Shown here: piece by piece, positions 57,563 to 64,000 of the stretch
Layout of the letters: each line of letters opens with the position of its first letter
Numbering within the stretch: position 1 is the stretch's first letter
DNA from: Haliclona indistincta
Lineage: Eukaryota > Porifera > Demospongiae > Haplosclerida > Chalinidae
Length of the DNA stretch: 64,000 nucleotides
Direction: 5' to 3'
Assembly (NCBI GenBank): GCA_964017065.1
Contig: OZ024785.1
Coordinates: 930,001 to 994,000, forward strand
Notes under the pieces: generated by a model
What the model saw: only the letters and a program-made list of their open reading frames with translations
The model's database searches: none
Told to the model about the DNA's origin: nothing
Program-made: the position numbers and the translations under genes

Positions 57563-58557
57563 ATGGGAACACTCTCATATCTTCTGCTTGTACCTGCCTA
57601 AAGGTACCTTACAGTGTAGTTGATGCTTTTTGTTATAAAATTTGTCAAAATTAATATTTTTAGGATGGGCTCTACCAGTTTCTACTGAAACTCGCTAGGT
57701 ATCTAACATCAGTAGAGTAGCTGATGTACTGGAGGATCTACAAGTTGTTCATGAGCTACTGAGTGGTCGAGATGGTCGTGATGGACCAGCTGGTAGAGAT
57801 GGTCTACCAGGACCTGCTGGAGCTCCAGGGAGAGATGGACGAGACGGAGCTGATGGACAGAAAGGAGACAAAGGCGTTGCTGGTACTTCTGGGAGTAATG
57901 GACAGAAAGGAGAAAAGGGAGCCATTGGTACTTCTGGAAGAAACGGAATAAATGGACAGAAAGGAGAGAGAGGAGAACCTGGGATAGCAGGACCACCTAG
58001 TCCTGTTAGTGGAGGAGCTACCTACACACGATGGGGGAGGACATCATGTCCTAGCACTGCAGGAACAAGCCTCATCTACAGTGGTAGAGCTGGTAAATCA
58101 TGGCATAGCCATTCAGGAGGAGGAGGCAACTATCAATGTCTACCAAATAACCCACAATATGGAGCATATACTCGTGGAGTGCAGAATCTAGCTTCAATAT
58201 ATGGAGTTGAGTATCAACTAGATGGTGGTAGCCCTCTTCCTGTACAGCATGACCACAATGTTCCATGTGCTGTCTGTCATGTCTCCACTAGAGCAGCTGT
58301 ACTGATGATTCCAGCATGGCGTCACTGTCCTAGCCAGTGGACACTGGAGTATACTGGATACCTAATGACTGAATATCGTAATCATGGCAAAGCAACATAC
58401 GAGTGTGTTGATAAAGATGCTGAGTCTGTTCCTGCATGGCAGCAGTGCTAACACTGATGGAGGATTGTTCTATCATGTTGAAGCAAATTGCAATGGTCTA
58501 CCATGTCCACCATATGATGCACAGAAAGAGCTCACCTGTGCTGTATGCACCAAGTGA
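57563..58557 (+). pseudogene. Collagen copy 10 (class c), with expanded triplet region
   Basis: The signal exon has a 17-bp loss (GTACCTGCCTAAAG), giving an early stop. Exon 2 has TAG in place of AAG in the linker (CGC TAG), and a late frameshift (GCATGGCAGCAGTG) before the end. The Gly-X-Y region is longer than in any other copy: 26 triplets, with an insertion holding GQKGEKGAIGTSGRNG-type units, and the last GPV reads SPV. A TATAAAAG is at 57507-57514. Confidence 0.85.
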
Positions 58558-59414
58558 ACATAATAAACTCCAATGTGAATATTAGGGAGACACGGTAGTG
58601 TCTCCCTATGTAGGGTTGAACGAGAAAACAAGATGGCGGCTACATACAATGTATTAGCGTTCAAACGCTGATATTTCGCCTGGTGATGAATTTTATACGT
58701 CCAAAGACACTTAAATCTGCTATCTGGCGTTGCCCCATCTTACAGTAGCAAGGAGATTGCTCGAGATTGTTACTAAAGTGACGAACCTGGAAACGGTGAA
58801 AATCGACGTTCGTCATCTTCGTTTTCTTTCTTTCTTTCTTCCACTCGCCTAGCACCTTTACGTGAGCAGTGCCGAGACCAAAACACCCACGAACAGTCGT
58901 GAAATTCTCCTGGCATGTGCCTTTTGGACTTAGTTTTTAGCGAAACGGCGATATAAATTCCGCGATTTCTCGATCGTGATCCATTGTCAGCTAAGTGTTA
59001 GACGCCATTAATAATTATAGTGATTGCGCAATACGCACGTGACCAAGCTGTGGTTAGCGCACGTGACCAAGCACAAGCTTGAGTATCGCCACGCTGTATA
59101 GATCACGGAGAACACATATTTGTCTGGAGTCTTCGAAGAACGGTAAGCTAGCAAGCGCAGAATCGCCATTCTGCCTTGCCAGATAATTATAACATCCGTA
59201 AACAAGTGTGGGCGGGGCTCGTATGCACTGTATTCATGCATGCGTACATGTAGGCGAGCTGATATCTACAGCATAACAATTATTTAGCTACAAGTTTAAT
59301 AATAAAGAAAAGCCATCAACAACAGGAAAACCAAACCAAGGGTGGAAACAAAGATGGCACAGTAATTGCATGATATTGAACTGTACTTCACTGAAAAAGA
59401 AAAAAGGACACAAA
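58558..59414. other. Unique stretch, no gene supported
   Basis: A short palindrome AGGGAGACACGGTAGTGTCTCCCT lies at about 58584-58607 (shown here in full as it is just over twenty bases in two halves: AGGGAGACAC and GTGTCTCCCT around GGTA). AAGATGGCGGC at about 58631 fits a YY1 core. The segment is GC-richer than its surroundings, but no gene was recognised. Confidence 0.35.
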
Positions 59415-59800
59415 CAAGATAATTAAAAAGATTTCTATCGAAATCAAAAGGATGTAGGGTTGTGAAATCTACCACTGGTCAACAATGTAAACTAACAAGG
59501 AACAAGCATGGAATGGTAACACGATTGACTTGCTAACAGACCATAGATCCCTACATCAGTGGCTGTACATAAGCTGTCACAAGCTGAATGCACGTCAGGT
59601 GTCAGTCAACAGCAACACGCTAAGCTGAACTAGCTATAGTCAACTACAGCAACCACTGATGTAGGGATCTATGGTCTGTTAGCAAGTCAATCGTGTTACC
59701 ATTCCATGCTTGTTCCTTGTTAGTTTACATTGTTGACCAGTGGTAGATTTCACAACCCTACATCCTTTTGATTTCGATAGAAATCTTTTTAATTATCTTG
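59415..59800. mobile_element. Foldback element with 148-bp near-perfect arms
   Basis: Arm 59415-59562 is the reverse complement of 59653-59800 (ends CAAGATAATTAAAAAGATTT). The loop of 90 bp (59563-59652) is unrelated. No target duplication was evident. Confidence 0.8.
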
Positions 59801-60439
59801 TTAGATAATGCTTCATAGCTAATCTCACAGTACTTTGTGACAGTGCTGACGTTATTATTGTTTGAATTACATTTAAGCGTTGCAACTGATTGACATTAAT
59901 GTGATACTCCAAATAATGATTTATCGTTTTACATAAGTGCCCAATGAAGGACAATGCAATATAGCATAGGCAGTGTGTATTCTACGTACGTAAGAACTAT
60001 AATTATATATATTAATTTGCCGACTACTTTGCAACTGATGTTGCTTCTGTACTGAACACTGACAGGATAACATAATTAGTAAGAAGCTGACCACACCTTC
60101 ACCATTATAATATCACTATACTAGATGATGACTGACTAACTATACTATAGTACTGGTTTTTTATTTCAATAAACATCAGTTGGATGCATTTACTATCTTT
60201 TATGTGAATCGAAGCCATTAATGGTCAGTGAAGTGATTATTCTAACTGTTTCATGTCAACCACTTGTTGTAATAGAGTGGTTAGTCAGACATTGTAAACA
60301 GCATCTTCTCTAGAATCCTCTAATGATATGGTCACTCAATCACTGTAACATGAAAGAAGCAACTCTTTTGAAGCAATGTTACAAAGATATCTGATGGTAG
60401 TGTGCTGTTGTTGTCAGTATTACTGATGTGGTACATTAA

Positions 60440-61030
60440 CCCTTTAACCCCTATTGTCGCCTTTTGGCGACATACATACTTCAGACACCATAACTTTATC
60501 AAAAAGTGTTAAAATATCCCAAAATTAAGCCAAATTGAAGAATACAAATAACCACAAAAAATTGACCGGTTTTCGGCGCGCCCCCTGCACCAAACGTTAT
60601 GGCAACGGCATTTCTATGGCTTCAGTGCAAATTTCACAACATTTTAGGAAAAACAAAATGGCTGCCTAGAAAATGTGGAGATTTTATGGCTTCAGGGTGC
60701 TCGCAGACACATTTTTGTGCATTCTCTATGATCTGGGCTACATTTTGCACTCACCAAAACCACTGCTATTTGTGTGTACTTTTCAGCAGCCAGCCCCAAA
60801 GTACTAACTTTGAGCAAAATTTGACGAGGTCGTTGCACTTTATTGGCTTCACTTTCGAAGTGGGAGGGGCATATTGACCGACTTGAGAGTGGGCAATTGC
60901 GGCTACTCACTGGGGTAAAAGGACGCAAATTTGAGACCAGTAGCTCAAAAGACACACGAGATATTCACGAGAGAAGTGGTCAGCATTTAAGAGGTTAAAA
61001 TTTCAGCTGGATAATTTAGTAATTAAAGGG
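60440..61030. mobile_element. 591-bp piggyBac-type non-autonomous element
   Basis: TTAA at 60436-60439 and 61031-61034 flanks CCCTTTAACCCC at the left and AATTAAAGGG at the right. TTAA targets with CCC...GGG ends are the mark of piggyBac-like elements. No transposase was recognised; the 92-codon plus-strand frame (60599-60877) has no recognisable domain. Confidence 0.65.
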
Positions 61031-61265
61031 TTAAGCACCTTGAAATCCTTCACCCACTATTTCTTACAGAAACTGTCTCAAAATGATATTTAGAACACTT
61101 AGTGTTCATTTTCAACACTTTTGGAGCATTTCTAGCCAGATTTGCAAATTTTGACGAAAACTCATTAAAAAGTACAACGTCTTCAGAAGATTATCCATTC
61201 ACTATGATGTGGTAAAAACATGATACTGCTTTGCTATAAATGTGAAGTGAAGCATAGTTCATTAC

Positions 61266-62192
61266 ATGTATTGTGACTCCCAGTCCAATGGCAATGCTAC
61301 TGCAACTAGTGATCCTGACTGGAGCTCTATCTACAATATAGGTACAGTGTATGATAACGTATCTAATGAGTTAAATGGTTCTTTGTATACAGGATGGGCT
61401 CTACCAGTGTCTACTGAAACTCGCAAGGTATCTAACATCAGTAGAGTAGCTGATGTACTGGAGGATCTACAAGTTGTTCATGAGCTACTGAGTGGTCGAG
61501 ATGGTCGTGATGGACCAGCTGGTAGAGATGGTCTACCAGGACCTGCTGGAGCTCTTGGGAGAGATGGACGAGATGAAGCTAATGGACAGAAAGGAGACAA
61601 GGGAGAGAGAGGAGAGGCAGGGATAGCAGGACCACCTGGTCCTGTTAGTGGAGGAGCTACCTACACACGATGGGGGAGGACATCGTGTCCTAACATAACA
61701 GGAACAAGCCTCGTCTACAGTGGTAGAGCTGGTAAATCATGGTATAGCCATTCAGGAGGAGGAGGCAACTATCAATGTCTACCAAATAATCCACAATATG
61801 GACAGTATGCTCCTGGAGTGCAGAATCGAGCTCCAATATATGGAGATGAGTATCACGTAGATGGTTGTAGCCCTCTTCCTGTACAGCATGACCACAATGT
61901 TCCATGTGCTGTCTGTCATGTCTCCACTAGAGCAGCTGTACTGATGATTCCAGCATGGCGTCACTGTCCTAGCCAGTGGACACTGGAGTATACTGGATAC
62001 CTAATGACTGAACATCGTACTCACGGCAAAGCAACATACGAGTGTGTTGATAAAGATGCTGAGTCAGTTGCTGGTAGCCATGCTAACACTAATGGAGGGT
62101 TGTTCTATCATGTTGAAGCAGATTGCAATGGTCTACCATGTCCACCATATGATGCTCAGAAAGAGCTCACCTGTGCTGTGTGCACCAAGTGA
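61266..62192 (+). CDS. Collagen copy 11 (class d 5' part), altered N-terminus (291 aa if spliced)
   Basis: The class d signal sequence (ATG at 61288, MAMLLQLVILTGALS) is present but runs into TAG at the exon end because the exon is 2 nt longer than in copy 4. An upstream ATG (61266) in another frame splices in phase (61266-61341 to 61393-62192) and would give a protein without a signal peptide. The intron also reads open in that frame, so an unspliced product of 308 aa is possible. One triplet is broken (GRDEANGQ: Gly to Glu) and the C-terminal domain has an extra Cys (DGCSPLP). Probably losing function. Confidence 0.6.
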   Translation: MYCDSQSNGNATATSDPDWSSIYNIGTVYDNVSNELNGSLYTGWALPVSTETRKVSNISRVADVLEDLQVVHELLSGRDGRDGPAGRDGLPGPAGALGRDGRDEANGQKGDKGERGEAGIAGPPGPVSGGATYTRWGRTSCPNITGTSLVYSGRAGKSWYSHSGGGGNYQCLPNNPQYGQYAPGVQNRAPIYGDEYHVDGCSPLPVQHDHNVPCAVCHVSTRAAVLMIPAWRHCPSQWTLEYTGYLMTEHRTHGKATYECVDKDAESVAGSHANTNGGLFYHVEADCNGLPCPPYDAQKELTCAVCTK

Positions 62193-64000
62193 ACAATACA
62201 ATACTTGTGTTCTATAAACTACTATGCTCTGAAAGTAAGGACTTATAGGAAAAAAGAAACTTTTAACCTTCTTGTTTAGTCTTTTTGCAGTTAATTTTAA
62301 TATTAAAGTTTTCTTCCTACACCTCAATGTTTATTGCCTTGACTACAAAAGAAAAAGGACTCATACGTACTACTGAAGTAGGCCTTGCAATTGACTGCTG
62401 GCTTAATTATTTCCTGACATAATGAGCATTAATTTTGAAAAAATGTGACAAAATTTTATTGCCTACATGTAGGTGTGGTATAAAATGTTCAGATGCAGAA
62501 GAGCATCAATAGAAAGCCTCTTACAGGCTCTGTGGTGAATTGGTTGGGCACATAATAATATTCATGAGCATAGTAGCATTGTGCTTGGAGAGCAAATTTT
62601 GATCATAATAATATTATTTTTCCCTTTAATGAGGACACTTATCATGATTGAACAATTCTTACACCTACACACCAATAAATGATCTATACAATTTTTAGTA
62701 TACTAACTTGTCTTTGAAAGTGATGAATTAATTGAAGTTCCTTGAAGTGATGAATGTGATGGAATGTGAGACTAAAATTAATAGACAGGTCTTAGAGTGG
62801 TTGTAACTATACCATCAAAGTCATTCATTACTTATCTGTAGAATATGTATATGTTATACCATGCCTACCCGTGTTGTGGAATATCTGATATTCCACAGGA
62901 AATCCTGTATTCCGGTGGTATAACTGGAATACACCACGGGCGGCGCCTTTGAAACCATGGTACAAACCTGATAACACATTCTTCATTCTGCATGGTGTCA
63001 CTGTTCTGGCTACAACATGACTGTAAGACATCTAATGAGTCACAGCAAAGCAAGCAACAAAGTCTATATTGATAACAATGTCACTCAATTTGGAGATGCA
63101 AATGTTTATCTGCTATCGATAAAGTGGTAAACTAAGCATTGTAAACAGCAACTGTGAGATTGAGCATCTTGAAGCTATAGCTACTAGTAGCATTATTATA
63201 CATGTGGATCGGGATCATGGGCTTGCCTACAGTACACTATGCAACCATATTATAGAAAGTATTTTTTAGATTTATAGTATAGTAAACAGTACAGCTATTA
63301 TTAGCTATCTGTGGATAATCATGCAGCACTAATTACTATCTGACTTCCTGTGTTTACATTAGTGGTCTAATTACGTGACATCATATGACGTTGTAGAGTT
63401 GCCGGGCAACACGCGGGGTCTGAGCGATACACGGGAATTTATGTCGTGAAAGTATATACAAGCAGCTAGTGCTTCACTGCAGCTGTGCTAGCACCTAGCT
63501 GGCTAAGCAATAGAACCGGTACCGTCCTTTAATGTTTGTATATTATTCCAGAGTCATGCTAAGTAATAGATTATGTTTGCGTTTGCAAGTCTTGCATATT
63601 ATCAGAGCAAAAATTAATACTGTCCAGAAACTGTATGCTATAACATAATAGTGGTTACCTTAGCTGCAACTATAGAGCAATGAACATAAGTGTCAACACT
63701 AATATTAACAAAGGCAAACTGAATACTGTAAGTAGTCATAGTTTGTTGTATTTTAATTTGTAGCATCGATCACTGCAAACTGATGCAGCACTAGTGCTAG
63801 AACATGATAATACCAGTATGTATCGAGATATCAATAGAATGCTGCTATAAATTATTCTGTAGCTACATATCAAAACTGGATTTGCTCATGAATGAGATTA
63901 GATCAATTGCTCGAAAATACCATTGTTGGTTAGCAAGCAAACAGTTGATTCAAGTGACAGCTCTAGCTATAGTGCTTCATTTGTAGCAAATGAATGAAGC
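62193..64000. repeat. 3' flank of copy 11 and start of segmental unit 4
   Basis: 62193-63170 matches the flank of copy 7 (51600-52559), although copy 11 has a class d front. From 63170 on it matches the upstream flanks of class a genes. No gene in view. Confidence 0.7.
62854..62964. mobile_element. 111-bp hairpin insertion (copy in unit 3)
   Basis: Same element, length and position as 52252-52362; shared by duplication, not by independent insertion. Confidence 0.65.

Overview
The window looks like nuclear DNA from a sponge, most likely a demosponge. The genes have short AT-rich introns with GT/AG borders and the sequence is AT-rich overall. The right half carries a tandem array of small secreted proteins with a 17-triplet Gly-X-Y collagen stretch and a 10-cysteine C-terminal domain, the layout of the sponge spongin-type short-chain collagen C4 family. 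The species cannot be named from the sequence alone. All family calls are by eye; no search was run.

Positions 1-10,400 are a graveyard of mobile elements: a truncated zinc-ribbon-like protein, RecQ-type helicase exons, a DDE (rve-type) integrase gene with one frameshift, a 102-bp minisatellite, a GA microsatellite and a nest of palindromic (foldback) elements, one of them a 1.2-kb Tc1-like palindrome.

Positions 10,461-32,442 hold a cluster of immunoglobulin/fibronectin-III single-pass receptors. Three (A, B, C) lie on the minus strand, with a decayed relative between B and C. A fifth, divergent one (E) lies head to head with C across 147 bp. Complete exon models could be built for all four intact genes, with every splice phase closing: A 476 aa, B 449 aa, C 616 aa, E 375 aa. 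B and C share an almost identical ectodomain tract that includes an intron, but their tails differ completely. C carries five ITIM-form tyrosine motifs on duplicated exons. A and B carry a short tail with a YDTP motif. This is the layout of paired inhibitory and non-inhibitory receptors and is the most interesting signal here.

Positions 34,500-64,000 are a segmentally duplicated array of about 10 kb per unit with eleven short-chain collagen copies. Four signal-peptide classes (a, b, c, d) recur in the order a-b-c-d. Three copies are fully intact (starts 39,971, 47,416 and 55,317). Three are nearly intact: one nonsense codon, one C-terminal frameshift, one lost signal peptide. Five are clear pseudogenes. 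Most copies keep a TATAAAAG box about 50-65 bp before the start. A PIF/Harbinger-type, a piggyBac-type and several foldback elements sit in the array, and paralogous units give their empty sites. A stray receptor-type tyrosine phosphatase exon lies between units 1 and 2. The fourth unit starts at the right edge, so the array probably continues.
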